Source of the DNA: Agitococcus lubricus
GTDB taxonomy: Bacteria > Pseudomonadota > Gammaproteobacteria > Pseudomonadales > Moraxellaceae
Assembly: GCF_003051055.1 (NCBI RefSeq)
Contig: NZ_QAON01000012.1
Location: forward strand, 1 to 64,000
Direction of reading: 5' to 3'
DNA: 64,000 bases
Part shown: in pieces, positions 35,435-45,257 of the stretch
Layout: the number at the start of each line of letters is the position of its first letter
Position numbering within the stretch: position 1 is the first letter of the stretch
The notes under the pieces: generated by a model
Seen by the model: only the letters and a program-made list of their open reading frames with translations
Database searches by the model: none
What the model was told of the DNA's origin: nothing
Position numbers and translations under genes: made by a program

Positions 35435-36631
35435 TTATCCTGCGGCTTTAATCACAGCTGTATTTATACGCCATAATCTAAAATCCGCAAAGGGGGAGCC
35501 ACTGCCTGTGTTAACAATGTAACCCACGCCTAACTCACGAGAAGGGTCGGCCCACGCGCCAGAGCCGCCATAACCAAAGTGACCAAAAGCGTGCGGGGTT
35601 TGTGGCCATGTCGTAAATACACGGTGATAACCTAAACGCCAGTGCATGGGCATAGGAAATACATCTCCACGTTGACGATTATAAACACGACTGATTTCTT
35701 TGACGCGTGCAGGAGATAACAGGCGTACACCGTCGATTTCCCCATCATTTGCGAGTGCCGCATAGACTTTAGCTAAAGAGCGTGCGGTAAAAACCCCGTT
35801 TGCCCCAGGAATACAGGCTTGTAAGCTGCGGGCTTCGTCTAAATAAAACTTGTTCATGCCACGTGGCAGTAAGGCTTCGGTGGTGGTGTCAGGATTAAAA
35901 CCAGACCAACGTAAACTTTTATCAATCAGTTGTTGTGGCAACGGTGTACGAGGTTTGCTGGTGTTTGTGCGTGGTTTATAACGGGCCGCCCCAATGATGT
36001 CAGTACAACGGGCAAGCTCACTATCAGGCACGCCAATAAAACAACCATCGAGTTTTAAGGGCTGAGTAATCAGTTGTGCTAGTGTTTCTGAGAGTGGTGC
36101 ATGTGTCGCTTTTTCAATCAATCCGCCAACCAGCCAACCAAAGGTCAGCGCATGATACCCATTACGTGCACCCGCGGCATGTAAGGGACGTGCCTGCGCC
36201 ATCACCTCTAACATGTGTGGCCAATCTAACATCTCATGGGCGTCTTGAATCATACTGCGAATATGATACAAGCCAGCCTCATGGGTTAACACATGACGTA
36301 AACTAATACTGTGTTTACCTTGTTGGGCAAATTCAGGCCAATAGTGTGCAATGGGTAAGTCATATTGTAGTATGCCTCGGTCAACCAACATATGTGCTAA
36401 GGTACTTAAAATACCCTTAGTCGTTGAATAGCTAATACTCATACTATCCGCTTGCCATGCGTTGCCTTCTTTATTGGCAACACCCGCCCAAATATCTAAC
36501 ACTTTTTGCTGACGGTGATAAACTGTCAATGCTGCACCACCCATTCGCGGTGCGGCAGGTAATTGTTCTGCAAAGACATCAACAACAGCGCGGAATTTGG
36601 GGTCTATATGGCCATGAATAGTATAAGTCAT
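35435..36631 (-). CDS. Class C beta-lactamase-fold serine hydrolase (EstB-like esterase)
   Basis: 398 residues from ATG 36631; two earlier in-frame starts exist (36673, 36643). The active-site S69-x2-K72 (STTK) and a later Tyr-containing motif (GYHALTFGWL), with HFGYGGSGAWADP replacing the KTG box, define the esterase EstB/serine hydrolase group rather than a true beta-lactamase. No signal peptide, so a cytoplasmic ester hydrolase is likely. Substrate unknown, lipid esters plausible from context. Confidence 0.88.
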   Translation of the reverse strand: MTYTIHGHIDPKFRAVVDVFAEQLPAAPRMGGAALTVYHRQQKVLDIWAGVANKEGNAWQADSMSISYSTTKGILSTLAHMLVDRGILQYDLPIAHYWPEFAQQGKHSISLRHVLTHEAGLYHIRSMIQDAHEMLDWPHMLEVMAQARPLHAAGARNGYHALTFGWLVGGLIEKATHAPLSETLAQLITQPLKLDGCFIGVPDSELARCTDIIGAARYKPRTNTSKPRTPLPQQLIDKSLRWSGFNPDTTTEALLPRGMNKFYLDEARSLQACIPGANGVFTARSLAKVYAALANDGEIDGVRLLSPARVKEISRVYNRQRGDVFPMPMHWRLGYHRVFTTWPQTPHAFGHFGYGGSGAWADPSRELGVGYIVNTGSGSPFADFRLWRINTAVIKAAG

Positions 36632-36705
36632 TGTTATTCTCATAATACTGGCAGGTCTGAGCATAGCCCTCATGCAACAGACCTGTGAGGGGATGATTCA
36701 GCGTC

Positions 36706-37575
36706 TTAAATGGCTTTGATAATACCCGCTAAGTGTGGTTTCGCCGATTTGGCATCAAAGACTTGAAAATGGCGTTCCACTTTACTGTTGATTTCGGACT
36801 GGAAAGCCACTTTGGCAGGCAATAACACGGGTAACTTAAACTGGACATCTACACTGAACGCATCGGGTAGACGGCCTTCGTAAGCAGCTAAACAGCGTGC
36901 TTTTGTCCACATACCATGTGCAATTGCCCGCGGAAAACCAAATAATTTTGCAGTAAAATCATAGAGATGAATGGGGTTGCTATCACCAGAAACGGCAGCA
37001 TAACGACGGCCAATATCGCTTGGAATACTCCAAATCGCATTAAAGCCTGTGACAGGTTTTTTATCTTCACTCTGTTTAGCTTTGTCGTCGTTTGTTTTGC
37101 TGCTACTGGTTGCTTGGCGGAATAAATAGACACTCTCGCCAGTCCATACCAATTCGTTACCGACATACACTTCGCCTAATAAGGCAAATTGCTGACCTTT
37201 ATCGTGTGGTTTTAACTCGCCAAATCGACAAGTCACATTCACTTTTTCGTTGGCATTAACAGGGCGATATTGCGTGATTTTATTAGCAATATGCACTAAA
37301 CCTAATAACGGAAATGGAAAACCATCTTCTATCATTAACGCCATTTGTAGTGGCATGACCAACATATGTAAGTAGGTGGGTGGTAACACATCGCTTTGAG
37401 CAAAACCACAGACCGTGTTGTAATCGGCTAAATGTTGGCGGTCAATAGCAATCGCATTCAACGTTAAACTGAGTTCGGGTAAGGTGTTGGAGGATTTCTT
37501 TTTGAGACTATTAACCAATGCCTTTGGATACATTGCAAAACTAGAGGGCAGGCGAGTCAGGGTACGATTGGCCAT
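36706..37575 (-). CDS. MaoC-like dehydratase
   Basis: 289 residues with a double hotdog layout. The C-terminal half has the catalytic hydratase-2 motif: SGDSNPIHLYDFTAKLFGF (Asp and His) and IAHGMW. The N-terminal half (PPTYLHMLVMPLQMALM) is a non-catalytic hotdog. Pro/Lys/Ser-rich linker at 155-170. It would dehydrate 3-hydroxyacyl-CoA or -ACP, and lies downstream of a FabG-like reductase on the same strand, so the pair can carry out successive steps in chain elongation or reduction. Confidence 0.88.
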   Translation of the reverse strand: MANRTLTRLPSSFAMYPKALVNSLKKKSSNTLPELSLTLNAIAIDRQHLADYNTVCGFAQSDVLPPTYLHMLVMPLQMALMIEDGFPFPLLGLVHIANKITQYRPVNANEKVNVTCRFGELKPHDKGQQFALLGEVYVGNELVWTGESVYLFRQATSSSKTNDDKAKQSEDKKPVTGFNAIWSIPSDIGRRYAAVSGDSNPIHLYDFTAKLFGFPRAIAHGMWTKARCLAAYEGRLPDAFSVDVQFKLPVLLPAKVAFQSEINSKVERHFQVFDAKSAKPHLAGIIKAI

Positions 37576-37703
37576 GATGTTATCTCGATAATATGTAAAG
37601 AGGCGTGCTAACGGGACAAAACGCGATAGCTACCCCTTAAGATAAACAAGGACAGTATCAATCAATTAAACATCCATACTTATCCTTATCAAACCGTGTC
37701 AGA

Positions 37704-37724
37704 GGAGGGAAGTTGCTTCCCTCC
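37704..37724 (-). terminator. Hairpin after the long FabG gene
   Basis: Perfect 9-base stem GGAGGGAAG/CTTCCCTCC with TTG loop, 8 bases after the FabG-like stop on the minus strand. No clear T-run follows, so it may instead lead into partial read-through to maoC. Confidence 0.45.
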
Positions 37725-37731
37725 CCGCGTA

Positions 37732-39129
37732 TTAAGCACCAATTAAACTTTGGCCACACACACGCACAATATTACCCATTACGCCAGCAGAAGCAGGGTT
37801 GGCGTACCAAGCAATTGCCTCGGCCACGTCAACAGGTTGGCCACCTTGAGACATCGAATTCATACGACGACCTGCCTCACGGATAGCAAACGGAATGGCG
37901 GCCGTCATTTGGGTTTCAATAAAACCTGGTGCAACCGCGTTAATGGTGATGTTTTGAGCTTTTAATAACGGCGTCATGGCTTGTACCATGCCAATCACAC
38001 CCGCTTTAGACATGCCATAGTTGGCCTGGCCTAAGTTACCTGCGATACCACTAATAGAGGATACACAAATAATACGACCATTACTGTTAATGACATTATT
38101 GGCTAACAACGCATCGTTGATACGCTCTTCACTGGACAAGTTAATGTTCATGACCAAATTCCACTGCTGAGGTGTCATATTGGCTAAGGTTTTATCGCGG
38201 GTAACGCCTGCATTATGCACAATAATGTCTAAGCCTTTTACCTTACAGAAGTCGGCAATTTTTTGTGGTGCATCGGCCGCTGTGATATCTAAGCCTAAGA
38301 CCGAACCACCAATACGACCCGCAACGCGATTTAGGTCAGCTTCTTGCGCAGGAATATCTAAGCAAATGACATGTGCGCCATCGCGCGCTAACACATCGGC
38401 AATAGCTTCACCAATACCACGGCTTGCGCCTGTGACCAGTGCTGTTTTGCCTGCTAAGGGTTTATTCCAGTCCAAGTTAACTTGTGTGTCGTTAGGACTA
38501 ATACGAACGACTTGTGCCGAAACATAAGCAGATTTGGCAGACAAGAAGAAACGTAAGCTGGATTCAACTTGGTTTTCGGCATTGGGGGCAACGTAAATTA
38601 ATTGTGCAGTACTGGCTTTTTTGAACTCTTTAGCCACGGCACGCACAAAACCTTCTAAGGCACGTTGAGCGGTCGCTTGTTTGGGGTCGGTGCAGCTTTC
38701 GGGGGTACGACCTAACACCACAACACGACCACAGTTAACGAGTTGGCGCGCGATGGGGTGGAAGAAGTTATATACTTCGACTAATTCTTCGCTGTTTTTA
38801 ATGCCAGACGCATCAAACACAAAGGCTTTGAATTTGGATTCTTTATCGTCCACATTGTGTTTGCGTAACGATAAACCCGCATCAGAAGCCGCCGTTTGAT
38901 GAATAAAATCTTGGTTGCCAGCATAGGCTTCGGCATGAATATTTTTTAATACGCGAGCAATCGGAGCAATCAATTCGGCATTAGGAGCCGCACCGAGCAA
39001 AACAGCGCCATTGACTAAGGGCTTATTGGCGTCAAAACGCTCTAATACTAAGGGAGCAGGTAAACCTAAATTGCGGGTTAATAAGCGGCCAACAGGAGAG
39101 TTTGCAAATAATTGATAACGGTCACTCAT
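37732..39129 (-). CDS. High-molecular-weight 3-ketoacyl reductase (FabG4-like)
   Basis: 465 residues. An N-terminal Rossmann-like domain without catalytic residues (1-215) is followed by a full classical SDR: TGASRGIG at 233-240, NAG at 306-308, Ser358 and Tyr371-x3-Lys375. This is the layout of mycobacterial FabG4 (HMwFabG), which prefers long-chain and CoA-linked substrates with NADH. With MaoC downstream it gives two consecutive steps of a CoA-linked fatty acid cycle. A general fabG gene should exist elsewhere. Confidence 0.9.
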   Translation of the reverse strand: MSDRYQLFANSPVGRLLTRNLGLPAPLVLERFDANKPLVNGAVLLGAAPNAELIAPIARVLKNIHAEAYAGNQDFIHQTAASDAGLSLRKHNVDDKESKFKAFVFDASGIKNSEELVEVYNFFHPIARQLVNCGRVVVLGRTPESCTDPKQATAQRALEGFVRAVAKEFKKASTAQLIYVAPNAENQVESSLRFFLSAKSAYVSAQVVRISPNDTQVNLDWNKPLAGKTALVTGASRGIGEAIADVLARDGAHVICLDIPAQEADLNRVAGRIGGSVLGLDITAADAPQKIADFCKVKGLDIIVHNAGVTRDKTLANMTPQQWNLVMNINLSSEERINDALLANNVINSNGRIICVSSISGIAGNLGQANYGMSKAGVIGMVQAMTPLLKAQNITINAVAPGFIETQMTAAIPFAIREAGRRMNSMSQGGQPVDVAEAIAWYANPASAGVMGNIVRVCGQSLIGA

Positions 39130-39908
39130 TGTATATTCCTTCGGTGGTACAGGTGGAACAAAAAATTAGTTACTACGAATAGTCAGGGCTATTGAGCTTT
39201 TGCGTGTCAGCCTACAACATCAGACTGTTACAAACGCATGTTAATGGTCAACAGACCTGATTATGTCAGCTATCAATAAATAGATGACAACTAATCGTTG
39301 AGGCGCGAGCCTAGTGTAAAAGCATAAAAATGGCGAGAGGCTTTGTTGTACAAAACATAAAAAATATGTCGATTACACACAGTTACTCACTTGAGCTTTA
39401 CCAAACACGAGGCGAGCGGACAAAATTTTTAACGACAACAGACTAACAAAACTTAGCAGCAGTAGCATTCGCTTTCTGGCATAACGGGGCATGCGCAATG
39501 GCCAATATGATAGCTATAAAATTGTCAGAAACAGGCTAGGTATTTGGCTAGGCCATAACAATCGATATTTATGGAGATTCAGAGAACAGTAGTGCGGCTA
39601 AAAAAATAGCTCTTTCCCTTTGGACTGCGTTAAAAATCGCTTCATAACTGTATGACAAAACCTGCCAATAGCATCACTATTTGCTGCGTTTTTTGCCTTG
39701 TCTGAGGCAGTTTTTATCAGCAACGTGGCTCACACGTAAAACATCAACAGCCCCTAGAAGTTTTCTCGTATGAGTGTTTCTTGTTCAGGTGACAAGCGTT
39801 GTATTACATGATTGAGTAATGTCTGGGTATTTGCTTTTAACCACAACAAGCCTTCATGCTTCGTGTATAATATTTTTTAGTTGTCATGTATAGCAGCTAT
39901 GAGTCTTT
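39130..39908. other. Long gene-free region with a diverged repeat
   Basis: About 780 bases, the longest gap in the window, between divergent fabG-like and dusA genes. 39589-39756 is a relative of the element at 58602-58872. The rest has no frame with family features; it may be decayed mobile DNA plus two promoters. Confidence 0.5.
39589..39756. repeat. Diverged and truncated copy of the TA-flanked repeat
   Basis: Shares with 58687-58872, in order, AAAAAATAGCTCTTTCCCT, the TGCGTTAAAAAT region, CCAATAGNA, CTGCGTTTT.TGCCTTG, TTTTTATCAGCAACG and the right end (ACATCAACAGCCCCTA against ACGTCAACAGACCCTA). The left part is missing or decayed. A clear case of two related non-coding elements. Confidence 0.75.
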
Positions 39909-40949
39909 ATGCTAACTCCTTTAGAAAGTATGCTTCATCACATTAATTCGAATCATAAAATTTTGTCCGTTGCTCCGATGATGGATTGGACAGATAGACA
40001 TTGCCGTTATTTTTTACGTTTATTTAATCCCCATGTTCGTTTATATACCGAAATGGTGACAACAGGCGCATTGATTCATGGTGGCCGTCATCGCTTTTTA
40101 TGTTTTGATGCCATTGAACATCCCGTTGCATTACAAGTGGGTGGCTCAGATAGTCAAGAGCTTGCACAATGTGCCCAATTTGCAGAACAATACGGTTACG
40201 ATGAAGTGAACTTAAATGTAGGTTGTCCGTCGGACCGTGTGCAAAAAAATAAAATTGGCGCATGTTTAATGGCCGAGCCTGAATTAGTAGCGGACTGTAT
40301 CAGTGCGATGCAAGCGGCTGTACGTATTCCTGTGACAATTAAACATCGTATTGGTATCGACGACTTACAGGACTACGAGAACCTATATCGGTTTGTAGAA
40401 ACCGTGGCACAAACAGGCTGTCAAGAATTTATTGTACATGCGCGTATTGCCTTATTGCAGGGCTTATCTCCCAAAGAAAATCGTGAAATTCCTCCGTTGC
40501 GTTATGCCGATGTTTATCAACTCAAACAAGATTTTCCTCAGCTAACCATTCATATCAATGGTGGCATTAAAACCTTGAATGAAATCGTTGAACATTGGGA
40601 GCAGGTAGATGGTGTGATGATTGGTCGTGAGGCGTACCACAACCCCTATATTTTAGCGCAAGCCCTTGCGTTGTGGGGCGAAGATATCCCATCACCGCAT
40701 CAAATACTGCAAAGATTCCTGCCATTTATCGAGCAAGAACTGACAGCTGGTGTGCCATTGATGCAAATGAGCCGACACATCTTAGGTTTATTTCAAGGTA
40801 TGGCTGGCGCACGCAAGTGGCGACAACATCTCAGTAGTTATGCGTATCAAAAACACAGAGGCATCGAATTAATCGAGGAAGCCGCCAGTTTTGTTGAAGA
40901 CCGACAAAGGACACCTTATGAATCAACTACAACAGCTACAACAATTTAG
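39909..40949 (+). CDS. dusA: tRNA-dihydrouridine(20/20a) synthase DusA
   Basis: 346 residues. FMN-binding and catalytic hallmarks: [18 protein letters not shown] at 20-37 (the DusA version of the Dus N-terminus), [12 protein letters not shown] with catalytic Cys106, KHRIG (Lys for RNA/FMN), and NGGIKTL. The HxR-type ARKWRQHLS near the C-terminus is DusA-specific. It reduces U20/U20a in tRNA D-loops. Its 3' end overlaps the transaldolase start by 32 bases. Confidence 0.95.
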   Translation: MLTPLESMLHHINSNHKILSVAPMMDWTDRHCRYFLRLFNPHVRLYTEMVTTGALIHGGRHRFLCFDAIEHPVALQVGGSDSQELAQCAQFAEQYGYDEVNLNVGCPSDRVQKNKIGACLMAEPELVADCISAMQAAVRIPVTIKHRIGIDDLQDYENLYRFVETVAQTGCQEFIVHARIALLQGLSPKENREIPPLRYADVYQLKQDFPQLTIHINGGIKTLNEIVEHWEQVDGVMIGREAYHNPYILAQALALWGEDIPSPHQILQRFLPFIEQELTAGVPLMQMSRHILGLFQGMAGARKWRQHLSSYAYQKHRGIELIEEAASFVEDRQRTPYESTTTATTI

Positions 40950-41895
40950 TACGATTGTCGCCGATACAGGCGATATAGCGAGTATTCAGCGCCTACAACC
41001 ACAAGACGCCACCACCAATCCGTCGCTCATTTTGAAGGCTGCCACACAAGATGAATACGCCCATATTATTGCCAAAGGCCTAGAAGATAGCAAACACTTG
41101 CCCACGCAGGCGCAACGCTTACAAGGTGCTATTGAAGCCGTTAGCGTGGGCTTTGGATTGGAAATATTAAAAGTTGTTCCTGGCTTAGTCTCTACCGAAG
41201 TAGACGCACGAGCATCTTTTGATATGCGTGCGACCTTAGAACAAGCACGTCGTTTGATTAAGCGTTATCAAGAGGCAGGGATAGACCGCGAGCGTGTCCT
41301 AGTTAAAATTGCCAGTACATGGGAAGGTATTCAAGCCGCTCGTCTCTTGGAGCAAGAAGGTATTCATTGTAATTTGACGTTATTATTCAATTTCGCACAA
41401 GCACAAGCCTGTGCCGAAGGAGGCGTTACCTTGATTTCTCCTTTTGTAGGCCGCATTTTAGATTGGTACAAAAAGAGTACAGGCCAAGACTATAGCGCTG
41501 AGACCGACCCTGGTGTACTGTCAGTTAAACGTATTTATGATTACTACAAAGCCTGTGACTATCAGACCGTTGTCATGGCTGCAAGTTTTAGAAATATTGG
41601 CGAAATTAATGCACTTGCGGGCTGTGATAAACTCACGATTAGCCCTGCTTTATTAGATGCACTGGCCTCTAATCAGGAACAATTGACACGTCAACTCAGT
41701 CCTACAGAGGGGCAATTGAGCATGCGCTTATCGCCATTGAGTGAAAAAGAGTTTCGTTGGCAATTAAATGAGGATGCGATGGCAACTGAAAAATTAGCCG
41801 AAGGTATTCGTGCTTTTGCAGCCGATTTGAGGACACTCGAGCAAAAAATAGAGACCTTATGTAATACTGGTCAGTTAAGAAAAATGGGCACTTAA
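40918..41895 (+). CDS. tal: Transaldolase with repeat-derived C-terminus
   Basis: 325 residues from ATG 40918 (AAAGGA site before). Schiff-base Lys130 in VKIASTWEG, Asp17 in ADTGD, and TTNPSL are all present, so it is a class 1 TalB-type enzyme of the pentose phosphate pathway, transferring dihydroxyacetone units between sugar phosphates. Compared with E. coli TalB (317) the enzyme should end just after IETL; the last ten residues ([10 protein letters not shown]) and the stop codon come from the inverted-repeat end of a MITE-like element. Starts inside dusA. Confidence 0.93.
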   Translation: MNQLQQLQQFSTIVADTGDIASIQRLQPQDATTNPSLILKAATQDEYAHIIAKGLEDSKHLPTQAQRLQGAIEAVSVGFGLEILKVVPGLVSTEVDARASFDMRATLEQARRLIKRYQEAGIDRERVLVKIASTWEGIQAARLLEQEGIHCNLTLLFNFAQAQACAEGGVTLISPFVGRILDWYKKSTGQDYSAETDPGVLSVKRIYDYYKACDYQTVVMAASFRNIGEINALAGCDKLTISPALLDALASNQEQLTRQLSPTEGQLSMRLSPLSEKEFRWQLNEDAMATEKLAEGIRAFAADLRTLEQKIETLCNTGQLRKMGT

Positions 41896-41982
41896 AAACA
41901 GCCCTTTGACTCCGCTCAGGGCGCATTTTGGCGTTGACTGAGCGGAGTCGAAGTCAGTAAAAATTGCTTAACTGACAGGCAT
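41861..41982. mobile_element. MITE-like element, copy 2, fused to tal
   Basis: About 122 bases. Right end CTTAACTGACAGGCATTA (41967-41984) pairs with left end TAATACTGGTCAGTTAAG (41862-41879), imperfectly. The interior shares CCGCTCAGGG and GGCGTTGACTGAGCG/GTCGAAGTC with copy 1 at 24684-24820. No clear target duplication remains, so it is older. The left end is translated as the tail of transaldolase. Confidence 0.75.
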
Positions 41983-42015
41983 TAGGGGCATTATTGGTTT
42001 AGCGAAAATAATATT

Positions 42016-43311
42016 TTAAGGCGCATCTTCGCCTACCCCCACCTCTGACTTAAAGGATGGGGGTGGCTCTTCGGCATGTTCCAATAATTCTTTAGGAATA
42101 GCGTCTGGTTCTTTACTTTCAGGCTCAGGTTTGAGATTTTTACCAATCACGGTTTGTCCCTCAAATGCCAACGACTTTAAGCTGTATTCCATGACTTCAC
42201 CTTTGCTCGTTGGTCCTCTAAACTTAACAGGAAAATTACGATAATCAGGGGCTAACCAAACATCATAACCTTGTTGAGCGATACCTGTAGCCAAATTAAT
42301 ACGTTGTCCTTGTAGATGTAATGTACGCATTTCACCCGCAGGTAGTTTGAGGCGTTCTTCGCTAATCAATTTCAGTTCGATATTATAAACGGCACTGCCA
42401 GTCGTAATTTGTAGCTGACGGCTTTCGGTGCCTACAAAACTTACCGCAACCTGAAACGGTAGACTGGCAGCATCTTGGATTTCACCTTGTAGCGCTGCGT
42501 ATTTTACGTCTGATTTTTTACCAAAACGAATCGTATTGTTGCTGCGGTCAATATCGGCAAATCGATTGAGTTTATTATTGATATAAACGCGATATTGTTC
42601 TGGGCTTATACCATTGACTGAGACGCCGCCTTCACTGACCATTTTGGCCTTAAAGCCAAATTTAGACGCCTCATTTTCAATGATGTAGCGTTCGCCTTCC
42701 ATACGCCACATCTGTTTGATTTCAACACTAAACCCCATAAAGCTAGCTTTATAACGGGCAGCAATTTCCACAGGAAAGGGGGGTGGCTCTTCATGTATTG
42801 CGATAGGTGGTGTTTTTGCTAACTCCTCAGGCGGTGGCGGTAAGCTATCGCCTAGCGGAATGGCATCTTCACTGACTTGTTCGGTGGAGGCGTTGTCTGA
42901 TTTGGGGTTGTCGGCAATTTGTGGACTGGGCGGAGCAAAATCATCACCACTGATAGGTTCTACAAGGGGTTTTTCGGGTTTGATTTTTTCTTTAGTGAGT
43001 TGTTTCTTATTGTTATTATTTTTGCTTGGCGCAATTTTCTCTGCCGCAGGTGGTGCTTCTTCAATTAAGGTGACAATGGCTGCACCTACTTGTGGTTTAG
43101 GGCGAGCAGGTGGCTTAATGGATAGTTTTACGCGCGGAATAGCGTCGGCTTTCTTTTTAGAAAGCACTTCGTCGGGCGAGTCGGGACTAAAATCAGGTAG
43201 TTCAAATTCGCCATCCCATAATAAACATAAATGAACAAGCACTGAAGCCGCTAGTGCAGTAGCTAGCGGTTTACGTTGTAAACGTATCCTCAGTGTTTGG
43301 ACAAATGGCAA
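42016..43311 (-). CDS. DUF3108 protein with N-terminal membrane anchor and Pro-rich linker
   Basis: 431 residues. A single transmembrane helix near 16-32 (LATALAASVLVHLCLLW) anchors it; residues 45-180 are a Pro/Lys/Glu-rich stalk that resembles a TonB linker (KPEKP, PPPPEE). Residues 185-395 match DUF3108: RYKASFMGFSVEI, FADIDRSNNTIRF, EIQDAASLPF, and a C-terminal DYRNFPVKFR. DUF3108 proteins are envelope proteins of unknown role, usually about 240 residues, so the stalk is an extension. It would span the periplasm. Downstream of hemL it is on the same strand, 14 bases away. Confidence 0.8.
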   Translation of the reverse strand: MPFVQTLRIRLQRKPLATALAASVLVHLCLLWDGEFELPDFSPDSPDEVLSKKKADAIPRVKLSIKPPARPKPQVGAAIVTLIEEAPPAAEKIAPSKNNNNKKQLTKEKIKPEKPLVEPISGDDFAPPSPQIADNPKSDNASTEQVSEDAIPLGDSLPPPPEELAKTPPIAIHEEPPPFPVEIAARYKASFMGFSVEIKQMWRMEGERYIIENEASKFGFKAKMVSEGGVSVNGISPEQYRVYINNKLNRFADIDRSNNTIRFGKKSDVKYAALQGEIQDAASLPFQVAVSFVGTESRQLQITTGSAVYNIELKLISEERLKLPAGEMRTLHLQGQRINLATGIAQQGYDVWLAPDYRNFPVKFRGPTSKGEVMEYSLKSLAFEGQTVIGKNLKPEPESKEPDAIPKELLEHAEEPPPSFKSEVGVGEDAP

Positions 43312-43324
43312 GCTGTTAACCTAA

Positions 43325-44608
43325 TTAAGCAAGTTGAGCAAAAGCGCGTTCAGCCGCGAGTAAAGTCACTTGTATTTCTGTGTGACCGTGTGCACTAGAA
43401 ATAAATCCTGCTTCAAAAGCAGAAGGGGCTAAGTATACACCTTCTGCTAACATCAAATGAAAGAATGATTTGAAGCGTGCTACATCACAGGCCATCACAT
43501 CATCATAACTCTCGATTTGGCTTTTTGTGCTAAAAAACAAGCCAAACATACCACCGACCTGTGTCGTAGTAAAAGGTATACCCACCGCATCGGCGCGTTG
43601 TTGTAAACCTGTTAGTAGTGTATTGAGCTGAGCCGCTAACTGTTCATAAAAACCTGCTTTACTGACTAATGCCAACATCGCCAATCCTGCACGCATAGCG
43701 AGTGGATTACCAGATAAAGTGCCAGCCTGATACACCCCACCCAATGGTGCAATGCATTCCATGATTTCACGCTTACCGCCAAACGCACCCACAGGTAAAC
43801 CAGCACCAATTACTTTGCCTAACGTGGTGAGGTCGGGTTTGATATTATACAGTGCCTGAGCGCCGCCCAACGCTACTCTAAATCCCGTCATCACTTCATC
43901 AAAAATTAATACAGCGCCATACTCGGTACATAAGCGGCGTAAACTTTGTAGAAACGCTAAAGACGGTGGAACGCAGTTCATATTGCCAGCAACAGGTTCA
44001 ATAATCACGCACGCAATCTCTTCACCCATTTGGCCAAAGAGTTGCTCTAATGCAGCAATATCGTTATAAGGCAGTGTGAGTGTGTGTTTTGCTAAATCAG
44101 CAGGTACGCCCAGTGAGGTAGGTACGCCTAAGGTGAGGAGTCCTGAGCCTGCTTTGACTAACAACGAGTCGGCATGGCCATGATAACAACCTTCAAATTT
44201 CAGTAGTTTATCGCGTTGGGTATACCCACGTGCCAAACGAATAGCGCTCATCGTGGCTTCGGTGCCTGAGCTCACCATACGTACCATTTCCATCGAGGGC
44301 ATTAATTCGCAGACTTTATCGGCCATTTGAATTTCAGCTTCTGTGGGTGCACCAAAACTTAAACCGTTGACGGCTGCTTCTTGTACGGCACGGACAATAT
44401 CAGGATGCGCATGGCCTAAAATCATCGGCCCCCATGAGCCGATATAGTCAATGTAGGCTTTACCATCGGCATCCCATAAATAAGCGCCTTGACCTTTGCT
44501 AAAAAAAATCGGTGTACCACCAACCCCTTTGAACGCTCTAACGGGAGAGTTGACTCCCCCTGGAATATGACGGCATGCGGCAGTAAAAAGTTCTTGATTA
44601 CGACTCAT
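43325..44608 (-). CDS. hemL: Glutamate-1-semialdehyde 2,1-aminomutase
   Basis: 427 residues, class III PLP aminotransferase fold. [25 protein letters not shown] and PLP-Lys265 in [14 protein letters not shown] are conserved. It converts glutamate-1-semialdehyde to 5-aminolevulinate for haem synthesis. The thiE and thiD genes lie upstream on the same strand, an arrangement seen in many gammaproteobacteria. Confidence 0.97.
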   Translation of the reverse strand: MSRNQELFTAACRHIPGGVNSPVRAFKGVGGTPIFFSKGQGAYLWDADGKAYIDYIGSWGPMILGHAHPDIVRAVQEAAVNGLSFGAPTEAEIQMADKVCELMPSMEMVRMVSSGTEATMSAIRLARGYTQRDKLLKFEGCYHGHADSLLVKAGSGLLTLGVPTSLGVPADLAKHTLTLPYNDIAALEQLFGQMGEEIACVIIEPVAGNMNCVPPSLAFLQSLRRLCTEYGAVLIFDEVMTGFRVALGGAQALYNIKPDLTTLGKVIGAGLPVGAFGGKREIMECIAPLGGVYQAGTLSGNPLAMRAGLAMLALVSKAGFYEQLAAQLNTLLTGLQQRADAVGIPFTTTQVGGMFGLFFSTKSQIESYDDVMACDVARFKSFFHLMLAEGVYLAPSAFEAGFISSAHGHTEIQVTLLAAERAFAQLA

Positions 44609-44648
44609 AGTAGTGACTCATATAGCAAATCTAGACAGTCATTGGTGT

Positions 44649-45257
44649 CTAAAATAAATGGCGAAATGCGGCGGTGTGTGGAGCAATCTCGGTATTAGGT
44701 TTAGCAAAAATTTCACTAATCATTGCCAGATAGTTTGCTCCCGCTGTGATTAGGGGTGGCGCATTGTCTAGGGTTATGCCACCAATAGCAACTAGTGGTA
44801 AATTGAACACTTGTGCTTGTCTTAGAATGTTGATGTCAGCTAATGACGCTAAAGGTTTACTGGGTGAGGGGTAAAATGCGCCAAAAGCCAAATAGCTTGC
44901 GCCTGCATCCACCGCTTGCGCCGCAAACTCTAAGGAGTTATGACACGTTGCCCCGATAATTGCTTTGTCACCTAGACGTTGTCTGGCAAGTTCAATCGCA
45001 CCATCCCCCCGACCTAAATGTACCCCTACTTTTAAGCGGGCTGCCAAGTCGAGGTCATCATTGATAATCAATGGGACTTCATAAGCTACACATAAAGATT
45101 TGAGGGCAAAAGCCTCTTGGTAACGGGTGCTGGCTGTCGCTTGTTTGGCGCGGTATTGTACTAAGTTAGCACCGCCTATGAGCGCTTGCTCTACCGCTTC
45201 GAGTAACCGTCCATGCAGCAACAAACTGTCAGTGATGACGTAAACGCCGTGTTTCAT
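44649..45257 (-). CDS. thiE: Thiamine-phosphate synthase ThiE
   Basis: 202 residues, TIM barrel. NLVQYRAKQAT, PLIINDDLDLAARL, GVHLGRGDGAI, and YLAFGAFYPSPSK followed by LVAIGGITLDN match ThiE. It joins HMP-diphosphate and thiazole phosphate to thiamine phosphate. The ATG overlaps the thiD stop by 4 bases, so the two are coupled. Confidence 0.95.
   Translation of the reverse strand: MKHGVYVITDSLLLHGRLLEAVEQALIGGANLVQYRAKQATASTRYQEAFALKSLCVAYEVPLIINDDLDLAARLKVGVHLGRGDGAIELARQRLGDKAIIGATCHNSLEFAAQAVDAGASYLAFGAFYPSPSKPLASLADINILRQAQVFNLPLVAIGGITLDNAPPLITAGANYLAMISEIFAKPNTEIAPHTAAFRHLF

Noticed and set aside
35435-36631. True beta-lactamase
   Set aside because: The KTG box is replaced and no signal peptide is present, which fits EstB-like esterases better.
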